A program made the translations under genes and the position numbers. The notes beneath the pieces are model-generated. The model saw nothing but the letters and a program-made list of their open reading frames with translations, did no database searches and was not told the origin of the DNA. Positions 41,426 through 50,283 of a DNA stretch of 64,000 bases are shown in pieces (positions within the stretch are counted from its first letter, which is position 1; the number at the start of each line of letters is the position of its first letter). Origin of the DNA: an uncultured Eubacteriales bacterium. GTDB taxonomy: Bacteria; Bacillota; Clostridia; Peptostreptococcales; Anaerovoracaceae. The stretch covers positions 5,672 to 69,671 of the forward strand of contig CAJTYS010000022.1 in assembly GCA_910583765.1 (NCBI GenBank), in the 5' to 3' direction.

Positions 41426-42265
41426 CTACTGCTGCGTCTCAGTTGTTTGAGTCTCCTTTGGAGGTTCCGTTGCTTGAGTCTGCCCCTGATCTGGAGTCAC
41501 AGTTCCCTGTCCTCCTTCATCGCCATAGATCTCTGCGTAATAATCAGCCAAACTCTTTTGGGCAGTATCTTTTTCTAAGATCAGGATCTCACAACGCCTG
41601 TTTTTCTCCCTGCCCTGCCTGGTTTCAAATGTATCGATCGGGTGGAATTGCCCGTATGCCTCACTTACCAGGTTCGCCGGATCGATAATGTTCTTTTTTT
41701 GGATGTAAGCCACCACATTGGCGGAACGCTCTGAAGATAACAATCTATCGATCCCTATGTCATTTGGGGTTTTAGGATCCGCCTGTGAGGTATGACCCAT
41801 CACCCGGATTTCTTTGATGGAATCCGCTGCTTTCTTTGTGACTTTTGCGAAAGCGTCGAGAACTTTTTTCCCTTCTTTCTTTAAAACAGGACTGTCTCCA
41901 TCAAAGAACACTTTGTCTCTATATGATATAAACTGAAAATCCTCACCTTCTACGATCTGGACATCCGCTTCCACGTCCAGTTTTTCCATTTCCTGGACCA
42001 ATCCGTCATAGATTTCGTCAAAAGGCTGGTCAGACTGGACACTGCCCGGTACTTCTTCGTTACCAGGTTCGATTGTCGTGTCCATGATCACCTGACTCAC
42101 CTCTTTTGCGTCAGGATTGAAGCTCCGAACCAGATTTGCCCATTTTACTTGGTCAATTGTGGAAATGCTATACAGCAAAACGAAGAAACACAGCAAAAGG
42201 GTAACCATGTCGCCATATGTGTCCTGCCAGTTCGCGCCTCCGCCTTTTCTCTTTGGTCGTTTCAT
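41426..42265 (-). CDS. motB: Flagellar motor stator protein MotB
   Basis: 279 residues. One membrane helix near the N-terminus carries the proton/cation-binding Asp19 (DTYGDMVTLLLCFFVLLY). The periplasmic-side OmpA-like peptidoglycan-binding domain (about 150-250) has IRVMGHTSQADPK and RLLSSERSANVVAYI. The C-terminus is a Thr/Gln/Glu-rich tail. It pairs with MotA to drive rotation. The coupling ion cannot be read with certainty. Confidence 0.95.
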   Translation of the reverse strand: MKRPKRKGGGANWQDTYGDMVTLLLCFFVLLYSISTIDQVKWANLVRSFNPDAKEVSQVIMDTTIEPGNEEVPGSVQSDQPFDEIYDGLVQEMEKLDVEADVQIVEGEDFQFISYRDKVFFDGDSPVLKKEGKKVLDAFAKVTKKAADSIKEIRVMGHTSQADPKTPNDIGIDRLLSSERSANVVAYIQKKNIIDPANLVSEAYGQFHPIDTFETRQGREKNRRCEILILEKDTAQKSLADYYAEIYGDEGGQGTVTPDQGQTQATEPPKETQTTETQQ

Positions 42266-42294
42266 TATATAGCCACTTCCTTTCCCCTACTCTT

Positions 42295-43131
42295 TTATTC
42301 TTTCCCCTTTTTTCCCTTTTTCTCCTTCTTTGGCTTTCCGCCGCCTCCGCCTTCTTCATCAAGAATGCCGTTCTGCTGCTTCTGGGTCAGGGACGCTACT
42401 AAGGATTCTTTCAAAGATTTTGGATTGTCTCCCGCCTGAATGCCCAGCACACCATCTATGATGATCTGACGGTAAACGATTTCCTCGCTGTTCCGAATCT
42501 GCAGCTTCTGCGCGATTGGCGTGAAAAACAGGTTCGCGATGAGTACGCCATACAGTGTGGTGATCAAAGCGACACTCATGCTGGACCCAATGGTATCTGA
42601 ACCACCCTCGTCCAGGTTCAAACTTTTGAGCATGTTAATCAGTCCGATCAATGTACCGACCATGCCGAAGGCTGGCGCGAATGCGGCGCCTTTCTCATAA
42701 ATGGCAGTTTCTTCATCATGACGGGCTGCCATGCTTTCCAGTTCCGCTTCCAGCATTTCTTTTACTTTTTCCGCTTCCGTGGCGTCTACGATCAGCATGA
42801 TGCTTCGCTTGTAAAAGGGATCTTCTAATTCATTTGCCTTTTCTTCCAGAGCCAAAAGACCATTTTTTCTGGCGATTTGCGCCATTTCAACTAAAGACTC
42901 GATCAAAGGTTCTGGCTGAAAGTTCTTCCCCTGCATAATGATTTTAAAGTGTTTGCCCATATTTTTGAGAGAGCTAAGTGGGAAGCAGGCAATGACCGCG
43001 GCTAAAGTACCACCTAAAACGATCAGGAAACTGGACAGGCTGACAAAGTTCATAATGCTGCCGTCCTGCAAAATGCCGCTTACTACGACTCCAAATCCGA
43101 CAATTAAGCCAATAATAGTAGTTACATCCAT
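42295..43131 (-). CDS. motA: Flagellar motor stator protein MotA
   Basis: 278 residues with four membrane segments (IIGLIVGFGVVVSGIL; FLIVLGGTLAAVIACF; AFAPAFGMVGTLIGLINMLK; SMSVALITTLYGVLIANLFF) and a cytoplasmic loop between helices 2 and 3. The end is unusual: a Gly-rich and Lys-rich tail (EEGGGGGKPKKEKKGKKGKE). The start follows GGGAGG. Confidence 0.95.
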   Translation of the reverse strand: MDVTTIIGLIVGFGVVVSGILQDGSIMNFVSLSSFLIVLGGTLAAVIACFPLSSLKNMGKHFKIIMQGKNFQPEPLIESLVEMAQIARKNGLLALEEKANELEDPFYKRSIMLIVDATEAEKVKEMLEAELESMAARHDEETAIYEKGAAFAPAFGMVGTLIGLINMLKSLNLDEGGSDTIGSSMSVALITTLYGVLIANLFFTPIAQKLQIRNSEEIVYRQIIIDGVLGIQAGDNPKSLKESLVASLTQKQQNGILDEEGGGGGKPKKEKKGKKGKE

Positions 43132-43134
43132 CTT

Positions 43135-43335
43135 CTATGCCTCCCATTCAGTGCCCTTGTGTGAGGCCCGCATAAACTCTACGACCTTCCGGGTCAATTC
43201 ATCTTTGTCTTCGGTAACAATGTGAAATTTTCCATTCATCATAATGACTTTGGATTCCGGGATCAATTCCACGTATTCAATTTGAAGGGCATTGATCAGT
43301 ATGGTTTCACCATTGATTTTTGTCAGTTCAATCAA
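43135..43335 (-). CDS. flbD: FlbD/SwrD family flagellar protein, TTG start
   Basis: 66 residues from TTG at 43335, which has AAGGAGG 9 bases upstream and gives the family N-terminus (M)IELTKINGETILINALQ. The frame is open further but that part runs through the ribosome site. The remainder, IEYVELIPESKVIMMNGKFH, matches FlbD. In Bacillus the homologue SwrD raises motor torque. It lies between flgE and motA, as usual. Confidence 0.85.
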   Translation of the reverse strand: MIELTKINGETILINALQIEYVELIPESKVIMMNGKFHIVTEDKDELTRKVVEFMRASHKGTEWEA

Positions 43336-43410
43336 GTTATGCGTCCTCCTTATTTTCAGGCAGTCCGCCCGGACAAGGGCGGCTGCCATATTTAGCTGTC
43401 AGTCAGCTGA

Positions 43411-44364
43411 TTATCTCTTCATGTTTACTAACTGTTCCAGCATTTCATCTGTTACTGTGATGATTTTTGAGTTGGCCTGATAGCCTCTCTGAGTGGTGAT
43501 CATATTGGCGATCTCTGTTGCCAAGTCCACGTTGGCCATTTCCAGATAACCGCTGAGGATCTTGCCCACCGCGTTGTTTCCAGCTGTTGTGGCCGCGACT
43601 TCGCCAGCGTTCTCACCTGGCGTGTACAAGTAACCTTCGCTCTGCTCCAAACCGTTGGGATTCTCGACAGTGGCGACCGCGATCTTGCCAATGGTATATG
43701 GCTTTTCCTGCTGGTCGATACCGATGATCGTGCCGTCCTTACCAATGGAGTAAGACTGGATTTTGACCCGAGGGCTGTCATCGTTAGGATTAAAGGTGTT
43801 AGCTGCGGTAGGATCCCCTGATCCGTCCGCGTTAGTGGCCACAGGAATCCGGATCGGCGTCATTTGCTGCTCAAACGCTGCTTCACCGTTCTCGTCACCG
43901 CGATATGTGTATCCATATACATAGTTCCCCTGGTCATCTACTAAGTATCCTCGATTGTCCACGCTGAAAATGCCTACCCGAGTCAAATTCAGACCGCTTT
44001 CCTTTATTGCGTCAGCCGCGACGGGATTCTGTCTCATGCTGCCAACGATGAAAAACGATGGTCCGTTGATCATGCAGTGCAGTCCGTTTCCTGTCGGGCT
44101 CCAGCTTCCTGTGGTGAAGTCCGTGGAAATAGAAGCCATGTTGACACCAAAACCCAACTGAGAGGTGTTCATACCACCGGAACCACCTTCTACCGGATTT
44201 CCGCCGCCGCCTGTGATGCGGTTCTGATATACTGCGTCCGCGAAGTTGGCGCTTCTGGTCTTGAATCCCCAAGTGTTGACGTTTGCGATGTTATTACTGA
44301 TTACGTCCAGCTTGGACTGGTGAGTTTTCAGTCCAGCGATTGACGCGAACATTGATTTAACCAT
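43411..44364 (-). CDS. flgE: Flagellar hook protein FlgE
   Basis: 317 residues. The N-terminus (KLDVISNNIANVNTWGFKTR) and C-terminus (GYLEMANVDLATEIANMITT, then QRGYQANSKIITVTDEML) are typical of hook/rod proteins. Position between the FlgD/FlgOP genes and flbD-motA identifies it as the hook subunit rather than a rod protein. It is short for a hook protein. Exported and polymerised under the FlgD cap. Confidence 0.92.
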   Translation of the reverse strand: MVKSMFASIAGLKTHQSKLDVISNNIANVNTWGFKTRSANFADAVYQNRITGGGGNPVEGGSGGMNTSQLGFGVNMASISTDFTTGSWSPTGNGLHCMINGPSFFIVGSMRQNPVAADAIKESGLNLTRVGIFSVDNRGYLVDDQGNYVYGYTYRGDENGEAAFEQQMTPIRIPVATNADGSGDPTAANTFNPNDDSPRVKIQSYSIGKDGTIIGIDQQEKPYTIGKIAVATVENPNGLEQSEGYLYTPGENAGEVAATTAGNNAVGKILSGYLEMANVDLATEIANMITTQRGYQANSKIITVTDEMLEQLVNMKR

Positions 44365-44460
44365 ATTCGATTAACTTCCTTTCTTATGATGTTTTCCTAT
44401 GCTTGCCGTTTCCCGCAGAATCAATCGGACTTTGCGGTTTCGCCCCCAAATATGGTCCGG

Positions 44461-44859
44461 CTACATCAAAACGGCGCTGTCAATGTTTGTAAAGATATTG
44501 TTTTTCATTTCCTGTTCCGAGATAGTCGTTACGACAATGTTGTTCGGAACATTTACGATGAATGCTCCTTCTGAGCCAATGATCACCGTGTCCTTGGCAC
44601 CTTTTGCTCTGGCCTTTTCCACAGCCAGATTCAAATCTGCCATCACATCCTCGGACATATTGATGCCCCTCTGCTTGATACGGTTTTCCGCGTGTTTGGA
44701 AAACTGAACGCCTTCCGTTTGCTGGATCCGCTCCTGCATCATGCTGGCAAACTGATTGTCATTGCTGCCAGTCCGGCCTTTTATGGCTGCTTCGCGCTGC
44801 AATTGCAGGGCCTGAGCATTCGATAGTTGTGAAATTTTCTTCATTGTCATCAGTGCCAC
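44461..44859 (-). CDS. Flagellar operon protein of the TIGR02530 type
   Basis: About 132 residues from GTG 44859; ATG at 44850 or 44844 are equally possible starts because the ribosome site is weak. Conserved family signatures are present: VQFSKHAENRIKQRGINMSE, AVEKARAKGAKDTVIIG, AFIVNVPNNIVVTTI and the end IFTNIDSAVLM. The family sits between flgD and flgE in many Firmicutes and spirochaetes. Its role is not established; I infer a part in hook assembly. Confidence 0.88.
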   Translation of the reverse strand: MALMTMKKISQLSNAQALQLQREAAIKGRTGSNDNQFASMMQERIQQTEGVQFSKHAENRIKQRGINMSEDVMADLNLAVEKARAKGAKDTVIIGSEGAFIVNVPNNIVVTTISEQEMKNNIFTNIDSAVLM

Positions 44860-44871
44860 GCTTTCTCATTC

Positions 44872-45447
44872 CTACACAGTGGTCGTCTCGTCGTCTTCTC
44901 CGCCTGTGTTTTCATTTCCTGTCCCACCGTCACCTTCACTTGGCTTCTGAGACTCATCTGGCTTTGTTACTGCCTCATCCTTTGGAATTTCACCGACTGC
45001 TACGATCTGACTCAAATAATAGGCTTTTCCGTCTACGAAGATCAGCGGATTGTCTCCCAAAAGCACACCTGTGACAGTTCCTTTTTTATCACCAGTATAC
45101 ATGCCATCCTTATCCATCTCTGCCACGGTGACTTCTTTACCAATCATGGATGCCGCATAAGTAGTGACATTGGTCTGCGTCATCTGACTGATGGCCTGAA
45201 TCATCTGAGTCTGAACCATGGTTCCCATCATTTCCGCTGTGTCCATTGGATTGTCCGCGTCCTGATATTTCAACTGTGCTGCCAGCAGGTAGTAGAAATC
45301 CTGAAGACTCATGGTCGAGTTCTCTGTGGACACAGGCACGGAACTTTTCTGATTGCCGAGTCCCTCTGTGTCATCAGCCTTTGTGGTCTGCCTGGTGCTG
45401 GTGTTGTACATCGAAGCCGCCACATTACCGATTCCATCGATTGCCAT
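44872..45447 (-). CDS. flgD: Flagellar hook cap protein FlgD
   Basis: 191 residues. The conserved N-terminal signature is clear (YYLLAAQLKYQDADNPMDTA, then EMMGTMVQTQMIQAISQM). The small C-terminal domain (KEVTVAEMDKDGMYTGDKKG) and a Glu-rich tail follow. FlgD is exported and scaffolds hook polymerisation. Confidence 0.94.
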   Translation of the reverse strand: MAIDGIGNVAASMYNTSTRQTTKADDTEGLGNQKSSVPVSTENSTMSLQDFYYLLAAQLKYQDADNPMDTAEMMGTMVQTQMIQAISQMTQTNVTTYAASMIGKEVTVAEMDKDGMYTGDKKGTVTGVLLGDNPLIFVDGKAYYLSQIVAVGEIPKDEAVTKPDESQKPSEGDGGTGNENTGGEDDETTTV

Positions 45448-45491
45448 TGCTACTCACTCCTTTCTTCCTGTTTTGGGGTTTCACGCATTCA

Positions 45492-46637
45492 TTACATTAA
45501 CCCTAATCTCAATTGCTGCAAGAAACTTTCATGCTCTGAATCCTGCTGCTGGTCCTGTTTGTCTTTGTTGCTCTGTTCTTCCTGCTGCTGTCCGTTTTGC
45601 TGTTCCTGGTTCATCTTTTGTTGCAGGTAATCAGATTCTGGATGATCGATGACCACTACAGTTTCATCACCTGTATGCTGCTGCAGGATGTTGCCCAGCT
45701 GTTTGGCGTTCTGAGAAATGAGTTCCATGGTCTTTTCGTTGGTACACATGATGGAAATCATCGCCCTGCCGCTTTCATAGGCGACTTTGATGGCCATTTT
45801 CCCCAGATTCGCTGGTTCCAGCCAGATCTCAAATTCGTTTTTACCTGCTGCCATGTGGTCTGCCATGGTGCGAGCTAAATTCTGAATCCCTGTCCGCGGG
45901 CTGGTCATGTCCACGCTGGCCTTTTGAGTGGTCTGCGGAACTTCAAAAGCAGCTGGTCTGGGCACGCTACTGTCTTGACGGTCCGCTGCCTGCCCTAGTT
46001 CAGAGAATTTCGTGTCCGCGGTTTCTGTTTCCGCCTGACTCCTTCCCTGCCCCGCCATGTTCTGTCCTGTCTGATTCGGCTGTGCGTCAGTCACTTTTGC
46101 TGTGGATGCGACTGGTTGCTGCGCCTCGCTTTCAGCTACGGCTGTTTTCTGCTCTGTGCCCATCTGCGTCTGTTGATTAGTGGCAATAGGCTGTAATTCA
46201 GAAATCACGGCCTGCTTTGACAAAACCTGGCCCTCCTGGTTCGCAGCGTCCACCATGCTTGCTGTTCCTTGCTGTCCAAGGTCCTGCTGCTGTCCGGAAA
46301 TCACCGGAATCTCAGTCGTCAGATCAGTGATGGGAATGACTGTTTCACCCACCGCGTCCTGCAGGATGCCCGGATTTTGAATGATCCCTGGCATAATTGG
46401 AATCACAAGACCTTCCACTGGTGCTTCTGGCTGATTTTCTTGGACTGGTTCTTTCTGCTGAGTTGGTTGTTTGTTCACTGTGTCGTCCGCTGCGGGCTGT
46501 GTTTCTTTGGAAAGCCCCTTCTTCAAAGTGTCTGAAAAGGAACTCTTCTGGTCAGAGCGGTTTCCTGTGGACACGTAATCCTTTTTCATTGCAGCTGGAT
46601 TCTGCAGATAAGGCACTGCTGCCTGTGCTGTTTGCAT
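45492..46637 (-). CDS. fliK: Flagellar hook-length control protein FliK
   Basis: 381 residues. A long Gln/Thr/Pro-rich N-terminal region (about 1-250) acts as a ruler in the known family. The C-terminal domain (about 260-345) has the signature NEFEIWLEPANLGKMAIKVA and AMISIMCTNEKTMELISQNA. It ends in a Gln-rich stretch. FliK measures hook length and triggers the FlhB substrate switch. Confidence 0.9.
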   Translation of the reverse strand: MQTAQAAVPYLQNPAAMKKDYVSTGNRSDQKSSFSDTLKKGLSKETQPAADDTVNKQPTQQKEPVQENQPEAPVEGLVIPIMPGIIQNPGILQDAVGETVIPITDLTTEIPVISGQQQDLGQQGTASMVDAANQEGQVLSKQAVISELQPIATNQQTQMGTEQKTAVAESEAQQPVASTAKVTDAQPNQTGQNMAGQGRSQAETETADTKFSELGQAADRQDSSVPRPAAFEVPQTTQKASVDMTSPRTGIQNLARTMADHMAAGKNEFEIWLEPANLGKMAIKVAYESGRAMISIMCTNEKTMELISQNAKQLGNILQQHTGDETVVVIDHPESDYLQQKMNQEQQNGQQQEEQSNKDKQDQQQDSEHESFLQQLRLGLM

Positions 46638-46694
46638 GTTGTTTTACCTCCTTTCTTCACGTATGTAATCTATAGTAATCTGCTCTTGGCAGGA

Positions 46695-47138
46695 TTACCC
46701 GGCATGATATTTGCTGTTGGAAACAAATTCCTCTATGAATCGTTCCTCTTCCTTCTGCGCCATAAAGTCATATTCGCTTTTCTTCTTTTCCTTCAATAGG
46801 TCGATGGAAGTTCTTTCTTTCTTCGCTTCAATGACTTGCTCGCGCTTTTCTTCTTCCTGTTTGCGCAGGTTCATCAGCATTTCTTTTTGTTCATTGATCC
46901 TGCGGCGGCTGCTGTCCAGATAACTCTCATAAACCCGCAGCTCCTGGATCATGCATCCGTTTCTTTTGATGTCTTCCATATTGTTCACAAAGCCTTGGTG
47001 CGTGCCTTCCATCTCCTCGATTTCTTCTTCTTTTTGCACAACGGCTCTGACCACTCCCGCGTGTTCTGTCCGCAGGTTATCTTCAATCTGCTGTTTGTAA
47101 CCCAGCACTTTGTCTAAAGAAAACACAAATTTTTTCAT
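46695..47138 (-). CDS. fliJ: Flagellar export stalk protein FliJ
   Basis: 147 residues, one long coiled-coil by composition (MKKFVFSLDKVLGYKQQIED, then continuous Glu/Lys/Arg heptads). FliJ inserts into the FliI hexamer like a gamma subunit and links it to FlhA. Position after fliI confirms the call. Confidence 0.9.
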   Translation of the reverse strand: MKKFVFSLDKVLGYKQQIEDNLRTEHAGVVRAVVQKEEEIEEMEGTHQGFVNNMEDIKRNGCMIQELRVYESYLDSSRRRINEQKEMLMNLRKQEEEKREQVIEAKKERTSIDLLKEKKKSEYDFMAQKEEERFIEEFVSNSKYHAG

Positions 47139-47153
47139 TGCTGCTGACCTTCT

Positions 47154-48458
47154 TTATTGTCCGATGATTTTATCCAACTCTTCCCAAACCTCATCATCTG
47201 TGAATTTTTCACCAATGCCCTGTTTGAGAAATGTCTGGACCTGTTCGTTTTTTGAAATCGCATAATCCAGACGCGGGTTTGTTCCCGCCTTGTATGCTCC
47301 AATGGAGATCAAATCCTCGTTCTGCTCATACAAGCTGAGGACGTCACGCAGTTTGGATGCCTGCATTTTCTGTTCCGGCGAAACAATTTCCGTCATAAGA
47401 CGAGAAATGCTGGAATTCACGTCAATGGCTGGAAAATGATTGGCGTTCGCCAGCTTTCTGCTCAACACGATATGCCCGTCTAAAATGCCTCGCACTGTGT
47501 CGGCTATGGGCTCATTCGTATCATCGCCTTCTACCAGCACAGTGTAAACACCGGTAATGGATCCATTCTTGAAATTTCCGCTTCGCTCCAAAAGCTTTGG
47601 AAATTCCGCATATATGGAAGGCGTGTAACCTCTTGCCACAGGCGGCTCTCCGGTGGCAAGGCCGATTTCTCTCTGTGCCATGGCGAACCTGGTCAGAGAG
47701 TCCATCATCAGCAGGACATCTTTGCCCTGATCTTTGAAATATTCGGCAATGGTCGTAGCCACCAAGGGGCATTTCATTCGCAGCATGGCTGGCTGGTCCG
47801 ATGTGGCCACGACCAGAACGGAACGCTTCATGCCTTCCGGCCCCAAGTCTTTTTCCACGAACTCACGGACTTCCCTGCCACGTTCCCCTACCAGAGCAAT
47901 GACGTTAATATCTGTCTTCACGTTTCTGGCGATCATGCCCATCAATGTGCTTTTTCCTACGCCGCTTCCGGCAAAGATCCCGATTCTCTGTCCTTTTCCA
48001 ATGGTGTTCAGGCCATCAATGGCTTTGATGCCAAATGACAACTTTTCTCGGATCGGTGGTCGATCCATAGGATTGATTTCTGGATTTTCCACATAATAAT
48101 AACGTCCTGATTGAAAGCTGCCCTTTCCATCCATGGGTTTACCCATGGCGTCAATGATCCTTCCCCGCAGGAATTCCCCTACCGGAATCTTCAATCTCTT
48201 CTTTGTGTTTCTGACGAAACTGTTTGTGCCTATTCCTTTCATATTCTCGTAGGCCATGAGTTGTACCTTGTCTTCTCGAAAACCTACGACTTCTGCTGGC
48301 ACTTGCTTTTTCTGTTCATCATTGTAAATGAGAACAATGTCTCCAATGCTGGCACCGCCGCCGGAAGCTTCCATGGACATCCCGATGATGTTTTCGATCC
48401 TGCCTATGTAGTTTACGGTTTCCGCCTGTTTGATCATGGCTGGAATGGCTTTCAGCAT
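47154..48458 (-). CDS. fliI: Flagellum-specific export ATPase FliI
   Basis: 434 residues. Walker A GIFAGSGVGKSTL, Walker B region KDVLLMMDSLTRFAMAQREI and the T3SS ATPase signature PPVARGYTPSIYAEFPKLLE are all present. It resembles F1 beta subunits and powers unfolding and release of export substrates. Confidence 0.97.
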   Translation of the reverse strand: MLKAIPAMIKQAETVNYIGRIENIIGMSMEASGGGASIGDIVLIYNDEQKKQVPAEVVGFREDKVQLMAYENMKGIGTNSFVRNTKKRLKIPVGEFLRGRIIDAMGKPMDGKGSFQSGRYYYVENPEINPMDRPPIREKLSFGIKAIDGLNTIGKGQRIGIFAGSGVGKSTLMGMIARNVKTDINVIALVGERGREVREFVEKDLGPEGMKRSVLVVATSDQPAMLRMKCPLVATTIAEYFKDQGKDVLLMMDSLTRFAMAQREIGLATGEPPVARGYTPSIYAEFPKLLERSGNFKNGSITGVYTVLVEGDDTNEPIADTVRGILDGHIVLSRKLANANHFPAIDVNSSISRLMTEIVSPEQKMQASKLRDVLSLYEQNEDLISIGAYKAGTNPRLDYAISKNEQVQTFLKQGIGEKFTDDEVWEELDKIIGQ

Positions 48459-48494
48459 CTCTTTTACTCCTAATGTCTCGCTTCTAAATGTCTG

Positions 48495-49286
48495 TTAAAG
48501 TCTTGCGTTGTTCAAAATGTCTCGGATATTTTCCATCTGCGCGCCAGTGCTGATATCGATGATTTCCTGCGGAAGTTCAACGATGCAGGTTCCTGGTTCC
48601 GCGTCTTCCATGACAACGATTTTCACATTGTCAGACAGCTTTGCCAATTGTTTCAGCAGCTGCACGTCCCCTTGGATATCCATTTCTTCACTGGTCTTTG
48701 CCACATAGATCTTGGCCCATGCTGTTTTTTTCAGCTTTTCCGTAGCAGCGACGATCATTCTTTTCACCACATCGCTGCTGGATTTCAAGCTGGTCTGCAC
48801 GATTTTTTCTCCAATAGCCAAAGATATATTTTTTAAATCATCCAGATATTCCTCTAAGATCTTGGTTTTTTCTATTTCCATGTCAGAGGCATACTGTCCG
48901 ATCTTCTCTCCCAATTCGTGGAGTCTTTCCTCTACCGCGGCTTGCTCTTCTTCATAGATCTGCTGGTGCCCCGCTTGCTCGCCGGCTTTCCAGCCTTCTT
49001 CTTTGCCTTGCTCGTAGCCTGCCTGATAAGCTCTGTCCCGAATATCTTCTGCTTCTATCCTTGCTGCTTCCAGCAGCGCCTCTGCTTTGTTTATGGCTTC
49101 CTGCAGGAGGACCTCTTCTGGCGGCGGTCCCGAAGGTTCTTGATCATCCTCCGTTGGTTCCTTGTGTTTGGAGGTTGGTTCGGGGATGTCAAAGTTCTGG
49201 AAGACATTTTTCGTGCCAACAGCTACGATCTCATCCTCAGCTTGACCGCCTCTCAATATTCGGTAATCGTTAAGCAATGATGTCAT
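48495..49286 (-). CDS. fliH: Flagellar export ATPase regulator FliH
   Basis: 263 residues. The middle has Ala/Glu helices (LLQEAINKAEALLEAARIEA) and the GxxxG-like run YQAGYEQGKEEGWKAGEQAG. The C-terminal V-ATPase E-like domain holds IGEKIVQTSLKSSSDVVKRM. FliH tethers FliI to the C-ring. It overlaps fliG by 17 bases. Confidence 0.9.
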   Translation of the reverse strand: MTSLLNDYRILRGGQAEDEIVAVGTKNVFQNFDIPEPTSKHKEPTEDDQEPSGPPPEEVLLQEAINKAEALLEAARIEAEDIRDRAYQAGYEQGKEEGWKAGEQAGHQQIYEEEQAAVEERLHELGEKIGQYASDMEIEKTKILEEYLDDLKNISLAIGEKIVQTSLKSSSDVVKRMIVAATEKLKKTAWAKIYVAKTSEEMDIQGDVQLLKQLAKLSDNVKIVVMEDAEPGTCIVELPQEIIDISTGAQMENIRDILNNARL

Positions 49287-50283
49287 CCTTTCCGCCCTTG
49301 CTGATGATCAGTTCGCCAGCTTCATCCAGTTTCCGAACCAGGTTCACGATACGCTGCTGAGCCTCTTCCACGTCTTTAAGCCGCACGTTGACAGTGACCT
49401 CCAGGTCGGACTGAATGGTTTCCGCCATACGGGTGGACATGTTTTTGTAGAACAGAGAGGACAGTTCTGGGCTGGCATTTTTGAGTGCGTAAACCAGGTC
49501 CTTGACATCGCAGTCTCGGATAAAACGCTGAACGGAACGATCGTCCATTTCCATGATATCCTCGAACACGAACATCTTTTTCCTGATGCTTTCTGCCAGT
49601 TCCGGATCTTCTTCGCCCATTTTGTCGAAGATGAATTTCTCGTTGCTCCGGTCCATGTGGTTCATGACATCCGCTATGTAATCTACGCCGCCGATTGTAG
49701 TGTAATCGGTTGTGAGAAGATTGTCAAATTGTTTTCTAAGCTGCGCTTCGATCAGCTTGATGGCCTCAGGCGAGGCGCTTTCCATCCTTGCGATGTTTTC
49801 TACGACTTTGATCCGTTTGTCTTCCGGCAGCTCCGCGATTACCTCCGCGGCCTTGTCTGGCTCCGCGTAGGAGAGCACCAGAGCGATCATTTGCGGCCGC
49901 TCGTGCTGCAGAATCGAGTACAGATTCTTGCTGTCGGTCTTCTGTATGAACTCGAAGGAGCGATTCTTCAGGAACTTGGTCACCTTTCCTAAGAGCTCAT
50001 TGGCTGTGGCTTCGCCATAGGCTTTTTCCAGGACTGCCCTGGCATATTCCATGCCTCCATCTGTCACGACTTTCTGAGTCAGGCAGGTTTTATAAAATTC
50101 ATCTAAAACCTGCTCTGTCTGTTCTGCTTCCAGATGCCCTAGTTTCGCGACTTCCACAGTCAGTTTTTCTACATCTTCCGCGCTCAGGTACTTGTAAAGC
50201 TTTGAGGCTTTATCCGTCCCCAAAGCGACGATCAGCGCCGCCGCTTTTTGCGGGAAGGTTAGTTCAAGGTTAGTTGTTTCCAT
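49270..50283 (-). CDS. fliG: Flagellar motor switch protein FliG
   Basis: 337 residues. The N-terminal FliF-binding domain, the middle domain (ERPQMIALVLSYAEPDKAAE) and the C-terminal torque domain (FVFEDIMEMDDRSVQRFIRD) are complete. The charged helix in the last segment contacts MotA. It overlaps fliF by 14 bases and fliH by 17. Confidence 0.97.
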   Translation of the reverse strand: METTNLELTFPQKAAALIVALGTDKASKLYKYLSAEDVEKLTVEVAKLGHLEAEQTEQVLDEFYKTCLTQKVVTDGGMEYARAVLEKAYGEATANELLGKVTKFLKNRSFEFIQKTDSKNLYSILQHERPQMIALVLSYAEPDKAAEVIAELPEDKRIKVVENIARMESASPEAIKLIEAQLRKQFDNLLTTDYTTIGGVDYIADVMNHMDRSNEKFIFDKMGEEDPELAESIRKKMFVFEDIMEMDDRSVQRFIRDCDVKDLVYALKNASPELSSLFYKNMSTRMAETIQSDLEVTVNVRLKDVEEAQQRIVNLVRKLDEAGELIISKGGKDDIIA

